The position numbers were made by a program, and so were the translations under genes. The notes beneath the pieces were generated by a model. That model saw only the letters and a list, made by a program, of their open reading frames with translations. It searched no databases and was not told the origin of the DNA. From Acidimicrobiales bacterium (GTDB lineage: Bacteria > Actinomycetota > Acidimicrobiia > Acidimicrobiales > VFJN01), in NCBI GenBank assembly GCA_035316325.1, contig DATHJB010000045.1, positions 1 through 41,634 on the forward strand: a stretch of 41,634 nt of DNA, read 5' to 3'. This document shows, in pieces, positions 33,572 through 41,634 of the stretch. Numbering within the stretch: the stretch's first letter is position 1; every line of letters starts with the position of its first letter.

Positions 33572-35851
33572 ATGAGCCAGCCGTTCGAGGGTGTCGTCGG
33601 TCGGACCTACGACGACTCCACACCCTGGTGGCCGCCACTCCCGGCGGCGCCCGAGGGTGCGCCCAACGTGGTCGTCGTGCTGCTCGACGACGTCGGCTAC
33701 GCGCAGCTGGGTTGCTACGGCTCCGACATCGCCACGCCCTGCTTCGACCGCCTGGCCGCCGACGGCCTGCGCTACGCCAACTTCCACACGACGGCGCTGT
33801 GCTCACCGACCCGGGCGTGCCTGCTGACCGGCCGCAACCACCACTCGAACGGCGTGGCCCGCATCGTCGACCTGGCCGCCGGCTTCCCCGGCTACAACGC
33901 CACCATCCCGCGGGAGAACGGCTTCCTCTCCGAGGTGCTCCTGGGCGAGGGCTACGCCACCTTCGCGGTGGGGAAGTGGCACCTGGCGCCGCTGACCGAG
34001 ACGACCATGGGCAGCCCCCGCGACAAGTGGCCGCTCGGCCGGGGCTTCGAGCGCTTCTACGGCTTCATGGGCGGCGAGACCGACCAATACCACCCCGACC
34101 TCGTCTACGACAACCACGCGGTCGACCCGCCCCGCACGCCGGAGGAGGGCTACCACCTCACCGAAGACCTCGCCGACCGGGCCGTCCAGTTCGTCAAGGA
34201 CCTGCGGGCGACGGCGCCGTCGAAGCCCTTCTTCCTGTGGTTCACGCCCGGTGCCTGCCACGCACCCCACCAGGCGCCGGCGCCGTACATCGACGCCTAC
34301 CGGGGCCGCTTCGACCAGGGGTGGGACCGCTGGCGCGAGCAGGTGTTCGAGCGCCAGGTCGCCTCGGGGCTGCTGGCGGAGGGGACCGCCCTGTCGGAGC
34401 GACCGACGTGGGTGCCCGCCTGGGACACCCTCCCGGCCGAGGAGCAGCGCCTCTACGCCCGGATGATGGAGGTCTACGCCGGCTTCCTCACCCACACCGA
34501 CGCCCAGGTGGCCCGGGTGCTCCACTTCGTCGCCGCGCTGGGGGAGCTCGACGACACGATCGTCGTCGTCATGAGCGACAACGGCGCCTCCGCCGAGGGT
34601 GGCGCCAGGGGTTCGTTCAACGAGCAGTACTTCTTCAACTTCGTGCCCGAGAGCCTGGAGGAGAACCTCCGCCGCATCGACGACCTCGGCACGCCGCGGG
34701 CCAGCAACCACTACCCGTGGGGCTGGGCCTGGGCCGGCAACACGCCGCTGAAGCGGTTCAAGCGCGACACCCACGAGGGCGGGGTCGCCGACCCGCTGAT
34801 CGTCCACTGGCCGGCGCGCCTGGGCCGCCCCGGCGAGACCCGGCACCAGTACGTCCACGCCGTCGACGTCATGCCCACGCTGCTCGACGCCATCGGCATC
34901 GCCCCGCCGGACACCATCGGCGGCGTCGGGCAGAGCGCCATCGAGGGCGTCAGCTTCGCCCCCTCGCTCACGGCCCCGGACGCGCCGGGTGCGCACCTCA
35001 CGCAGTACTACGAGATGCTCGGGTCGCGGGCGCTCTACCACGACGGCTGGAAGGCGGTGGTGTTCCACCCCTCGCCGTTCCTCGCCTACGACGGCAGCGA
35101 CGTGGACCACCCCTTCGACGACGACGTCTGGGAGCTGTACCACGTCGCCGAGGACTTCTCCGAGGTGCACGACCTGGCGGGGTCGGAGCCCGAGAAGCTG
35201 GCCGAGCTGCAGGAGCGCTGGTGGGAGGAGGCGGCCAGGTACCAGGTGCTCCCGCTCAACAACCAGCCGGGCCGCTTCCCCGACCGCCGCCACCGGCGCC
35301 AGCACTACGAGCTCCACCCCGGCGTCGGCCTGCCCGAAGCCATCGCCCCCAACCTCAAGGGTCGGGCCTTCGTCGTCGCGGCCGAGCTCGAGGTGCCCGC
35401 GCCGGGGGGCGACGTCGACGGCGTCCTGGTGGCCCACGGCAGCCACGCCGGCGGCTACGTGCTGTACGTCCGCGGCCGGCGCCTGCACTACACGTACAAC
35501 TTCGTCGGGACCGACCTCACCACGGTGTCGGCCGACGTCGAGCTCCCCGCCGGCCCGGTCGTCGCCCGGCTGAACTTCACCCCGGACCCCGACGACCGCT
35601 TCGCCGGCGAAGTCCACCTCCACTACGGCGACGTGCCCGTCGGGTCCGGCACGATCGAGCGGACGACACCGCTCACCTACGGCACATCCGGCTTCGCCGT
35701 CGGCTACCAGCCCGGCAGCCCGATCGTGCCCGACCTCACCGGCCGAGCCAGGGCGACCCCGGGCGTGCTCCGCCGCGTGCTCGTCGACGTCGAGCACCGC
35801 TCCCAGCAGGACCCTGCGGCCATCATCCGCTCCGACCTCGCCACGCAATGA
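33572..35851 (+). CDS. type I (formylglycine) sulfatase, copy 2
   Basis: A 759-residue sulfatase, clearly paralogous to the one at 8914 over its whole length. Metal ligands are Asp39-Asp40 (LLDDVGYAQLG) and Asp336-Asn337 (VMSDNGASAEGG). The formylglycine site is Cys77 in CSPTRACLLTGR. Unlike copy 1 it has the canonical GKWHLAP (Lys135, His137). The C-terminal ~230 residues (GRAFVVAAELEVPAPGGDVDGVLVAHGSHAGGYVLYV) form the same beta-rich extension. No signal peptide. The ATG at 33572 follows GGGGGAGA. It lacks a local FGE gene and must rely on the enzyme at 11751 or another copy. No 17-bp palindrome precedes it. Confidence 0.92.
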   Translation: MSQPFEGVVGRTYDDSTPWWPPLPAAPEGAPNVVVVLLDDVGYAQLGCYGSDIATPCFDRLAADGLRYANFHTTALCSPTRACLLTGRNHHSNGVARIVDLAAGFPGYNATIPRENGFLSEVLLGEGYATFAVGKWHLAPLTETTMGSPRDKWPLGRGFERFYGFMGGETDQYHPDLVYDNHAVDPPRTPEEGYHLTEDLADRAVQFVKDLRATAPSKPFFLWFTPGACHAPHQAPAPYIDAYRGRFDQGWDRWREQVFERQVASGLLAEGTALSERPTWVPAWDTLPAEEQRLYARMMEVYAGFLTHTDAQVARVLHFVAALGELDDTIVVVMSDNGASAEGGARGSFNEQYFFNFVPESLEENLRRIDDLGTPRASNHYPWGWAWAGNTPLKRFKRDTHEGGVADPLIVHWPARLGRPGETRHQYVHAVDVMPTLLDAIGIAPPDTIGGVGQSAIEGVSFAPSLTAPDAPGAHLTQYYEMLGSRALYHDGWKAVVFHPSPFLAYDGSDVDHPFDDDVWELYHVAEDFSEVHDLAGSEPEKLAELQERWWEEAARYQVLPLNNQPGRFPDRRHRRQHYELHPGVGLPEAIAPNLKGRAFVVAAELEVPAPGGDVDGVLVAHGSHAGGYVLYVRGRRLHYTYNFVGTDLTTVSADVELPAGPVVARLNFTPDPDDRFAGEVHLHYGDVPVGSGTIERTTPLTYGTSGFAVGYQPGSPIVPDLTGRARATPGVLRRVLVDVEHRSQQDPAAIIRSDLATQ

Positions 35852-35894
35852 CGCCAGGTGGGGCCTCGTCGGGGCAGGCGCTGGCGGCGCGTCG

Positions 35895-36242
35895 TCAGAC
35901 CGAGGCCGCCCGGAGGACGAGCGCGGCGATCGAGACGAGCACCAGGACCGCAGCCGGCGCCAGGGTCATGTCGTGGGCGCGGAGGTGGTAGATGACCGCG
36001 CCCACGAAGTAGAGGACCACGCCGGCGGCGGCGGCGACCCCGATCGGCCACCAGAACAGACCGACGACCAGGCCGACGGCACCGGCGAGCTCGGCCACGG
36101 CGAGGAGCCAGAGCTTGTCCAGCGGGAACTTCACCCTGGTCATGACGTCGACGACGGGCTGGTCCCTGGTGAGCTTCATCCGCGCCGAGTTGACCAGCGT
36201 GACGGCGAGCAGCCCGGAGACGATCGCAGCGGCGACGAACAT
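35895..36242 (-). CDS. DoxX-like small membrane protein
   Basis: A 115-residue protein with four hydrophobic segments: MFVAAAIVSGLLAVTLVN, KLWLLAVAELAGAVGLVVGLFWW, IGVAAAAGVVLYFVGAVIYHL and LAPAAVLVLVSIAALVL. MKLTRDQPVVDVMTRVKFP lies between the first two, and HLRAHDM precedes the last. This is the DoxX-like layout. Some DoxX proteins join superoxide dismutase and sulfurtransferases in membrane redox complexes. The frame is open to 36473, but the homologous part begins at ATG 36242. That start overlaps by one base the stop of a 9-codon leader frame. Confidence 0.78.
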   Translation of the reverse strand: MFVAAAIVSGLLAVTLVNSARMKLTRDQPVVDVMTRVKFPLDKLWLLAVAELAGAVGLVVGLFWWPIGVAAAAGVVLYFVGAVIYHLRAHDMTLAPAAVLVLVSIAALVLRAASV

Positions 36243-36271
36243 CAGACGAGGTCCGAGAGTAGGTAGTTCAT
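36242..36271 (-). CDS. possible 9-residue leader ORF coupled to doxX-like gene
   Basis: ATG at 36271 encodes MNYLLSDLV and stops with a TGA that overlaps the doxX-like ATG (TGATG). TATACC lies 8 nt before its ATG, inside the neighbouring palindrome, so the mRNA may begin at or near this start. It is too short to judge by composition. Confidence 0.3.
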   Translation of the reverse strand: MNYLLSDLV

Positions 36272-36272
36272 G

Positions 36273-36297
36273 GATGATTGGTATAGCGCCAATCATC
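36273..36297. promoter_or_regulatory. MarR-type operator GATGATTGG-N7-CCAATCATC
   Basis: Perfect inverted repeat with 9-bp arms and a 7-nt TATAGCG centre between the divergent doxX-like and marR-like genes. It is AT-rich compared with its surroundings. Size and position suit a MarR dimer. Confidence 0.7.
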
Positions 36298-36331
36298 GGT
36301 ATTTCACAACCTGTTTGCCTGGCGGCGCCAG

Positions 36332-36337
36332 TAGCGT
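36332..36337 (+). promoter_or_regulatory. candidate -10 element (TAGCGT), leaderless marR
   Basis: Ends 6 nt before the ATG at 36344. If correct, the in-frame GTG at 36338 cannot be the start. Confidence 0.5.
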
Positions 36338-36343
36338 GTGACC

Positions 36344-36826
36344 ATGGCGAAGTCGAGGGCAGCAGCGGGCTACCACTCCCTCGCGTTGCTGGAGCATCTG
36401 GCCCGCGCCGGTCGTCGAGCCGCCGAGGGCTTCCTGGAGCCGAGCGGTCTGAGGCCCCGTCACGTGGTCGCACTGACGCTGCTCGACGACCACGGGCCCG
36501 CCGGCCAGCAAGGGCTGGCCGAGGCCTTGAGCCTGGACCCGAGCAACGTCGTCGGCCTGCTCAACGAGCTCGAGGAGCGCGGCCTGATCACCCGGCGCCG
36601 CGACCCTGCCGACCGGCGCCGGCACATCGTCGAGGTCTCCAGCGACGGCAGGCGTCAACTGCGCTCGATCCAGCGCCTGCTCGCTCGTGTCGAGGACGAC
36701 GTGCTGCACGCCCTGTCGCCCGACGAGCGAGCGACGCTGCACGGCCTCCTCGTCCGGGCGGCCGCCGGTCAGCTCCTGCGCGACGACGCCTGCGAGGGGT
36801 CCAACGATCCGCCTTGCGAAGGGTGA
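36344..36826 (+). CDS. MarR-family transcriptional regulator
   Basis: A 160-residue winged-helix regulator. The core reads LALLEHLARAGRRAAEGFLEPSGLRPRHVVALTLLDDHGPAGQQGLAEALSLDPSNVVGLLNELEERGLITRRRDPADRRRHIVEVSSDG, with the DPxDRRRxxVxxxxxG wing. It lacks the N-terminal Cys of OhrR-type peroxide sensors. Its only two cysteines, Cys150 and Cys158, lie in an unusual C-terminal tail (DDACEGSNDPPCEG). They could act as a thiol switch. It likely represses itself, the OsmC gene 41 bp downstream and the divergent doxX-like gene. Confidence 0.88.
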   Translation: MAKSRAAAGYHSLALLEHLARAGRRAAEGFLEPSGLRPRHVVALTLLDDHGPAGQQGLAEALSLDPSNVVGLLNELEERGLITRRRDPADRRRHIVEVSSDGRRQLRSIQRLLARVEDDVLHALSPDERATLHGLLVRAAAGQLLRDDACEGSNDPPCEG

Positions 36827-36867
36827 CATGCTCGCGGGGCGGGTTCGACATCGCCCAGGAGGACGTC

Positions 36868-37293
36868 ATGCCGGCAAAGGGAAGTGCGGAGTGGAAAGGT
36901 GACCTGCCGTCGGGTGCGGGGACGTTCACCGCGGGTGACACCATCAGCGGGGGCTACACGTTCAAGTCCCGCTTCGAGGACGGGCCCGGTTCGAACCCGG
37001 AGCAGTTGATCGCCGCCGCCCACGCGGCCTGCTTCTCGATGGCCCTCTCCAACATCCTCGCTCAGGCCGGTAGCCCACCCGAGTCGGTGCACACCGACGC
37101 CACGGTCACCCTGCGGCCCGTCGACGGCAAGCCGACGATCACCAAGGTCGCCCTCGTCACCGTCGGACGGGTGCCGGGCCTCGACGAGGCTGCGTTCGTC
37201 GAGCACGCCCAGTCGGCCAAGGCCGGCTGCCCGGTGAGTCGAGCCCTGGCCGCCGTGCCCGAGATCACTCTCGAAGCATCCCTCACCGCCTGA
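36868..37293 (+). CDS. OsmC-family peroxiredoxin
   Basis: A 141-residue OsmC/Ohr-type protein that reduces organic hydroperoxides with two cysteines. Cys55 is in AAAHAACFSMALS and Cys121 in AKAGCPVSRAL, both at the family positions. The N-terminus AEWKGDLPSGAGTFTAG and GYTFKSRFEDGPGSNPEQLI fit the OsmC rather than the Ohr subgroup. ATG 36868 has a strong AGGAGG upstream. It is probably co-transcribed with the marR-like gene, forming a thiol-peroxide response unit. Confidence 0.92.
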   Translation: MPAKGSAEWKGDLPSGAGTFTAGDTISGGYTFKSRFEDGPGSNPEQLIAAAHAACFSMALSNILAQAGSPPESVHTDATVTLRPVDGKPTITKVALVTVGRVPGLDEAAFVEHAQSAKAGCPVSRALAAVPEITLEASLTA

Positions 37294-37302
37294 TCGCCCG
37301 AA

Positions 37303-37337
37303 CTCGGGCCGGGTCGCACTGCCGCTCGCGGCCCGAG
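37303..37337 (+). terminator. hairpin after osmC-like gene
   Basis: CTCGGGCCG (37303-37311) pairs with CGGCCCGAG (37329-37337) across a 17-nt loop, 10 bp after the OsmC stop. There is no T tract, as is common in GC-rich actinobacteria. Confidence 0.45.
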
Positions 37338-37436
37338 GGGTGTGACAGCGGGTGCCATGGACGGGGGAGTGGCGGCGTGTGAGCGTGGGGCTGGCGCGAC
37401 CGGCGGAGGTCGCGGCGGAGCGAGGTGGACGAGGCG

Positions 37437-39571
37437 ATGGCGGACCAGGACGGCGGGCAGCCGCGCTGCCCCGGGTGTGGCGCGGAGCTGCGCCCGGGTG
37501 AGGCGCGCTGCGGTGTTTGCGGCACGACGATCGGCTCCCCGGGGGGTTCCGACGGTTCCGGGCATCTGGCCCCGCCGTCGCCGCCGCCGGCTTGGCCGTC
37601 CGTGCCGCCGGGGCCCGGGGGCCGGTGCCCTTCGGTCCGGCCAGCGGCCCCCTGGCGTCCCCCGCTCCGTCGGGCGGTCGCACGTCGGTCGCCACGGCGC
37701 AGGTGTGGGGTGCGGTCAGCGTCGTGTTCGGCGTCCTCGTGCTCATCGGATCGGCGGTCCCCTGGTTCGCCGAGTCGTCGTTCGCCCTGACCGACGACAT
37801 GAGCAGTGCCTGGCCGCTGGTCGTGGTCGGGCTGGTCGGCGTGCTGGGCGGTGTCGACGGGCTGCGTGGCAGCCTGCTCGGCCCGGCCGTGGCCGCCGGG
37901 GCCGGCAGCGTCTTCGTCCTGCTCCAGGTGGTGATGTTGCGCGCCTTCAGCCACGTGCCGGGGGTGACGATGGGCGGCGGGGGCGTGGCGTGGACCCTCG
38001 CGGCCGGCGCCGGGGTCCTGCTGGTGATCGCCGTGCTGTCCGCCCTACGGGCCGATCGGGAGCAGGGCACCGCCCCAGGGTGGCTCGGCGCTGTCGTCCT
38101 CGTCGCCGGTGCCGCCTGGGTCGCCGGGATGGTGATGCCGGCGACGCCGGGGCTGTCGATGGGCGGTCACGTCGAGTACGTCCTGTTCGGGGGCGACACC
38201 TTCTCCGACGTGATGACAGTGGCGTTCATCAGCATCCCTGCCGCCCTCGTCCTACTCGCCGCGGCGACCCGCAGCCGTGCCGCCTACGGACTCGCCGCGG
38301 GGAGCATGGTCTTCTGGACGCTTGCGGCGGTCACCGGCGCCGCCGGCTACGGGTCGAGCGGCGACGGTGCGCTCCGCTACGTGTTCGGCCAGTTCTGGCC
38401 GATGCTGCTCGGAGCGCTGGGGGTCGCGATCGGTGGCTGCGTGGCCATGCTCCAGCCGGGCCGCACGGCGCCCTTCCCGGCGCCCGGCCCGACCCGGCTG
38501 ACGGGCACCAGGCCGGTCGTCGCGCTCGCGCCGGTGGTGGGCATCGCGCTCCTGCCCGTCGCGGGCATCATCGGGGCCGTCCAGTACACGGAGGGTCAGG
38601 ATGCGTTCGGTACCGCCACGGTGTACGAGCCGTTCGACGAGTCCGACAGCGGGCAGTACGACGACCCGTACGGGACCGGTTCCTTCGGCGACGGTGGCAT
38701 CGACGGCGACGTCGGCGGCGGCTCGCTCGACGTGGTGTGCACCGGCCTCGTCGACAGCACGATCCGATCGGCGTGGCAGGACGTCGACGGCGCGATCCAC
38801 GTGATCGTCTTCGTCGACAACGACTGCGAGATCGGCCAGGAGCTCGACGATCCAGCGGCTTCGTTCACGCTGACGAGCGGGGGTGCGAACGTGGCCGACG
38901 CGACGTTCGACTTCTCGTCCCGCCCGGTCGTCGTCCCCGCCTTCGGCAGGAGCGAGACGGAGATCGTCTTCGGGCCCGGCACCTTCGTCGACCTGGGGGC
39001 TGTCGAGACCCTGGGCCTCGGGGCCGACACCACGGCCGCTGCCGGCTCGCTGGTGCTCTCGCACAGCTACACCTGCACCGATGTGTCCGACGCGTCCGAT
39101 GCGTCCGACACCACGGCGCCGTCGGTCGGCACGGAGGTGGCCGGCGAAGCCACCGACAGCCCTGTCGCTCCGCAGACGACGACGGAGAGCGACGCGCTCG
39201 CTCGCCTCGCGGAGATCGCCCAGGCGGACGAACCCTTCGTCGGGAGCGACGTGACCGACCGCTGGGTGCCGCAGATCAGCTCCAAGAAGCCGAACGTCAC
39301 GCTCCCCAACGGAACCGTGTGGGACGCCGTGTCGATCCTCGAGGACCACCGGGTCTGGCGGGAACGGTTCCCGCGGGTGCGCCTCCTCTGGTCGGGCGAC
39401 TACAGCACCTACGAGCGGTCGGACTTCTGGGTGACGATCGTCGCGGTCCCCTTCGACACCGCCGACGGTGCCGTCGGATGGTGCGACGCCAACGGCCTCC
39501 CCGCAGAGGACTGCTACGCCAAGCTCATCAGCCACACCCACCCCCACGAAGCCAGCACGCAGCTCCGCTGA
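37437..39571 (+). pseudogene. zinc-ribbon multi-span membrane protein interrupted by a -1 frameshift
   Basis: From ATG 37437 (or GTG 37425) the frame encodes a zinc ribbon, CPGCGAELRPGEARCGVCG (four Cys), and a Pro-rich linker SVPPGPGG. At a G5 run (37617-37621) the coding sense moves to another frame, which continues to 39571. One extra G would join them as PPGPGGPVPFGPASG. The second part has about nine hydrophobic segments (residues from VWGAVSVVFGVLVLIG to VVGIALLPVAGIIGAV). An extracytoplasmic domain follows with Thr/Ser/Asp repeats (TDVSDASDASDTT) and a C-terminal region RWVPQISSKKPNV..SGDYSTYERSDFWVT..WCDANGLPAEDCYAKLIS. Similar C-termini occur in actinobacterial surface or sensor proteins. 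Real frameshift, slippage or sequencing error cannot be told apart. Function unknown. Confidence 0.75.
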
Positions 39572-39625
39572 CCCCCGCCTGCCACCAGAGCGAAACCCGT
39601 GGGGATCGACCAGGCGATCGCTGTC

Positions 39626-39631
39626 TACCGT
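39626..39631 (+). promoter_or_regulatory. candidate -10 element (TACCGT)
   Basis: Lies 7 nt before the ATG at 39639. It overlaps TGTCTACC (39622-39629), which equals the right half of the 29019 operator; this may be chance. Confidence 0.4.
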
Positions 39632-39638
39632 GGGCTCG

Positions 39639-40409
39639 ATGCTGACCGACGACCAACGTCGCCAGTTCGCGACCGACGGGTTCGTGTTGGTGCCCGGCGT
39701 GGTCGACGAAGCCCTGCTGCGAGCCGCCGACGCCGAGGTCGACGAGCTCGTCGCCGGATCACCGGCTCCGGCGGGGACGGTCGGCCCGCACTTCTACTTC
39801 CTCCCACCGGACCAGCTCCCGGCGGCCGACACCGCGCTGCGCGACTCGGGAGCTCTGGCGCTGGCCGACACCCTCGTTGCGCCGCACCACCTCGATCACG
39901 CGTCGGCCCACGTCCAGGCCGCGCTGAACATCCCGCCCTACCTGCACCGACCCGGCGCCCCGCACATCGACGGTCACCGTCCCGACAAGGACATCGACTC
40001 GTTCACGATGCTGGCGGCGATCTTCCTGTCCGACGAGTCGGCACCCGATCGCGGCAACCTCTGGGTCTGGCCCGGCTCGCACCGCGGCCACGGACAACTG
40101 TTCCGCGAGCAGGGCGTCGATGTGCTCAAGGCGGTCAGCGGGCACGCCATCATCCTCGACCCACCCGTGTGGTTCGGCCCGGGCGAACCACTGCTCGCCG
40201 GGCGAGGTGACCTGCTCCTCTCCCACTTCCTGCTTGGCCACAACATCGGCGGCAACACGTCGGACACCACGAGGCGGATCCTCTACTACCGCCTGGCCGC
40301 CGAGGGCCACGCCGATCGATGGACCGACACCTTCCTCGACCCGCTGACCGAGTACCCGTCGCTGCGCGGCATCGCCCCCACCGAGCCGTTCACACCAGCC
40401 ACGACGTAG
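39639..40409 (+). CDS. phytanoyl-CoA dioxygenase (PhyH) family protein
   Basis: A 256-residue 2OG-Fe(II) oxygenase. MLTDDQRRQFATDGFVLVPGVVDEALL is the usual PhyH opening. The iron ligands are His109 and Asp111 (APHIDGHRP) and His201 (LLSHFLLGHNIGGN). Arg212/213 lie at the 2-oxoglutarate position (TTRRILYYRLA). NLWVWPGSHRGHGQLFREQG is a family block before the distal His. It would hydroxylate a small molecule or lipid; the substrate cannot be named. It appears monocistronic and is unrelated in sequence to the oxygenase-like protein at 16441. Confidence 0.88.
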   Translation: MLTDDQRRQFATDGFVLVPGVVDEALLRAADAEVDELVAGSPAPAGTVGPHFYFLPPDQLPAADTALRDSGALALADTLVAPHHLDHASAHVQAALNIPPYLHRPGAPHIDGHRPDKDIDSFTMLAAIFLSDESAPDRGNLWVWPGSHRGHGQLFREQGVDVLKAVSGHAIILDPPVWFGPGEPLLAGRGDLLLSHFLLGHNIGGNTSDTTRRILYYRLAAEGHADRWTDTFLDPLTEYPSLRGIAPTEPFTPATT

Positions 40410-40439
40410 CCGTCCAGAGGTGGCTGAGTCTGCGTCTGG

Positions 40440-40445
40440 TAGGAC
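40440..40445 (+). promoter_or_regulatory. candidate -10 element (TAGGAC)
   Basis: Lies 7 nt before the GTG at 40453. The sixth base is C, so the match is imperfect. Confidence 0.3.
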
Positions 40446-40452
40446 TCTTCGT

Positions 40453-41634
40453 GTGACCTTCCATGCCGTCGACGCCGGGCAGGTGGCCTCCGAACTCGGC
40501 ACCGACCCGGCGCGGGGGCTCACGGCCGAGGAGGCGGCGGACCGGCTGGTCCGCGAGGGGCCCAACGAGCTGGAAGGCGGGGAGGAGCTGAATCCCTGGC
40601 GGATCCTCCTCGGCCAGTTGACGTCGCCCATGGTCCTGCTCCTGGCGGCGGCGGGCATCCTGTCGGCGGCGCTCGGCGACGTCACCGAGGCGGTGTTCAT
40701 CTTCTTCGTCGTGGTCCTGAACGCGTGGATCGGGTTCCGCCAGGAGTACCGGGCCGAGAAGGCGATGGCGTCGCTCCAGTCGCTGGCGGTCCCGATGGTC
40801 CGGGTGTTGCGCCAGGGAGCGATCCGGGAGATCGCGGCCCGGGAGCTGGTACCCGGCGACGTGGTGCAGCTCGACGCCGGCTCGCGCGTGCCCGCCGACG
40901 GCCGGCTGACCGAGGCGTTCGCCGTGCGCGTCGAGGAGTCGGCCCTGACCGGTGAATCGGTGCCGGTGGTGAAGCAGGTCGAGCCCGTCGACCCGTCGGC
41001 ACCGCTCGCGGAGCGGGCCTCGATGGCCTACGCCGGCACGAGCGTCACGGCGGGCCGCGGGTCGCTGGTGGTGACCGCGACCGGGATGGCATCCGAGCTC
41101 GGCCGGGTCGCCGACCTGCTGCGCGGCGCCGAGGCCGGACGGACGCCCCTGCAGCAGCGGCTCGACACCCTCGTCAAAGGGCTTGCCATCGTGGCGGGCG
41201 CCGTCGTGGCTCTCGTCTTCGGGCTGGGCCTCCTGCGGGGCGAGGAGCTCGACGAGTTGCTGCTGACGGCGGTGAGCCTCGCCGTCGCCGCCATCCCCGA
41301 GAGCCTGCCCGCAGTGGTGACCATCACCCTGGCCCTCGGCGCCCAGCGGATGTTGGCCAGCCAGGCCCTCATACGGCGGCTGTACGCGGTCGAGACCCTG
41401 GGGTCGGTCACGACCATCTGCTCGGACAAGACCGGGACGCTGACGCAGAACCGGATGACGGTCGTGGTGCTCGACATGGCCGGTGACCGGCGCGACCTCC
41501 ACGATCCACCGTCCACGTCCCCGCCCGACATGCTGCGCGACCAGCCCACGCTGCGCCTCCTGCTCGCCGGTGGCGCCCTGTGCAACGACACCGCAGTCGC
41601 CGACGACGGCTCGCTCGTCGGTGACCCCACCGAG
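40453..41634 (+). CDS. P-type ATPase, calcium/cation type (3' end outside window)
   Basis: An open frame from GTG 40453 to the edge, 394 codons, covering roughly the first half of a P2-type cation pump. An N-terminal cation-ATPase domain (EEAADRLVREGPNEL) comes first, then the actuator with TGES (166-169). LAVAAIPESLPAVVTITLALG supplies the M4 ion-binding motif (IPESLP in place of PEGLP). The phosphorylation site is Asp325 in CSDKTGTLTQNRMTV. The M4 motif and ETLGS before DKTGT point to the P2A (SERCA/PMR1-like) group, so Ca2+ or Mn2+ export is most likely. The nucleotide-binding and later membrane segments lie outside. Confidence 0.92.
   Translation, partial: MTFHAVDAGQVASELGTDPARGLTAEEAADRLVREGPNELEGGEELNPWRILLGQLTSPMVLLLAAAGILSAALGDVTEAVFIFFVVVLNAWIGFRQEYRAEKAMASLQSLAVPMVRVLRQGAIREIAARELVPGDVVQLDAGSRVPADGRLTEAFAVRVEESALTGESVPVVKQVEPVDPSAPLAERASMAYAGTSVTAGRGSLVVTATGMASELGRVADLLRGAEAGRTPLQQRLDTLVKGLAIVAGAVVALVFGLGLLRGEELDELLLTAVSLAVAAIPESLPAVVTITLALGAQRMLASQALIRRLYAVETLGSVTTICSDKTGTLTQNRMTVVVLDMAGDRRDLHDPPSTSPPDMLRDQPTLRLLLAGGALCNDTAVADDGSLVGDPTE

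Noticed and set aside
33803..35848. Leftward 681-codon frame opposite sulfatase 2, and similar ones at 8833-11340 and 11307-12782
   Set aside because: Antisense shadows of strongly recognisable genes; such frames stay open simply because of the high GC content.
36338..36343. GTG at 36338 as the start of the marR-like gene
   Set aside because: TAGCGT would end directly before it (zero spacing), whereas it ends 6 nt before the ATG at 36344, as at other genes here.
39622..39629. TGTCTACC before the PhyH gene as a further site of the 29019 TetR
   Set aside because: Only a half-site, 10 kb away, overlapping a likely -10 element. A word of this length can occur by chance, so it is mentioned only as a possibility.

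Overview
The window is very GC-rich DNA with dense, mostly short-spaced genes. Several features suggest a free-living, heterotrophic high-GC actinobacterium: a F420-type LLM oxidoreductase, formylglycine-dependent sulfatases, a DUF6325/SHOCT/DUF4239 gene complement and TANNNT -10 elements placed directly before start codons. Class Acidimicrobiia is my best guess, from overall style only. I see no tRNA, rRNA, CRISPR array, phage gene, transposase or replication origin. Both ends of the window cut through genes.

Region 1 (1-15840) starts with a leftward lipoprotein-like double beta-propeller gene that runs off the left edge. It is followed by a sulfur-related island. Leftward genes encode three SulP anion transporters with STAS domains, a DUF6325 protein and two tiny proteins. 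Rightward genes encode a type I sulfatase, a PLDc_N/SHOCT membrane protein, the formylglycine-generating enzyme that would activate the sulfatase, a YggT-like protein, a ZIP-family transporter and two DUF4239 proteins. Five copies of a 17-bp palindrome (TCAYCCC-N3-GGGRTGA type) lie just upstream of five genes here and nowhere else I could find. This looks like an undescribed operator that ties the island into one regulon.

Region 2 (15860-26460) is metabolic and proteolytic. It holds a RidA protein, a 2OG-Fe(II) oxygenase-like protein, an SDR plus LLM oxidoreductase pair divergent from a TetR regulator across a 17-bp perfect inverted repeat, and a pseudouridine salvage pair (psuK-psuG). After these come a cytoplasmic-looking subtilase followed by a small protein resembling a free-standing subtilase propeptide, a DUF2961/GH172 glycosidase-like protein and an SRPBCC protein. 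Two copies of a ~103-bp structured repeat sit 9.8 kb apart, each between convergent gene ends.

Region 3 (26456-35851) contains an OleC-like AMP-dependent ligase overlapping an alpha/beta hydrolase that has a Cys nucleophile, both divergent from a TetR regulator with a clear palindromic operator. It continues with a secreted Ag85/EstD-type esterase carrying a carbohydrate-binding-like C-terminus, a methyltransferase, a HAD-menorin fusion and a second sulfatase.

Region 4 (35895-41634) holds a DoxX/MarR/OsmC thiol-redox cluster with a palindrome, a zinc-ribbon membrane protein interrupted by an apparent one-base frameshift, a PhyH-type dioxygenase and the N-terminal two thirds of a calcium-type P-type ATPase that runs off the right edge.

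About ten genes have a TANNNT or CAGGAT hexamer 6-8 nt before the start codon, which suggests frequent leaderless transcription. This pattern was used to decide several starts. All functions are read from sequence by eye; none was checked by a database search.
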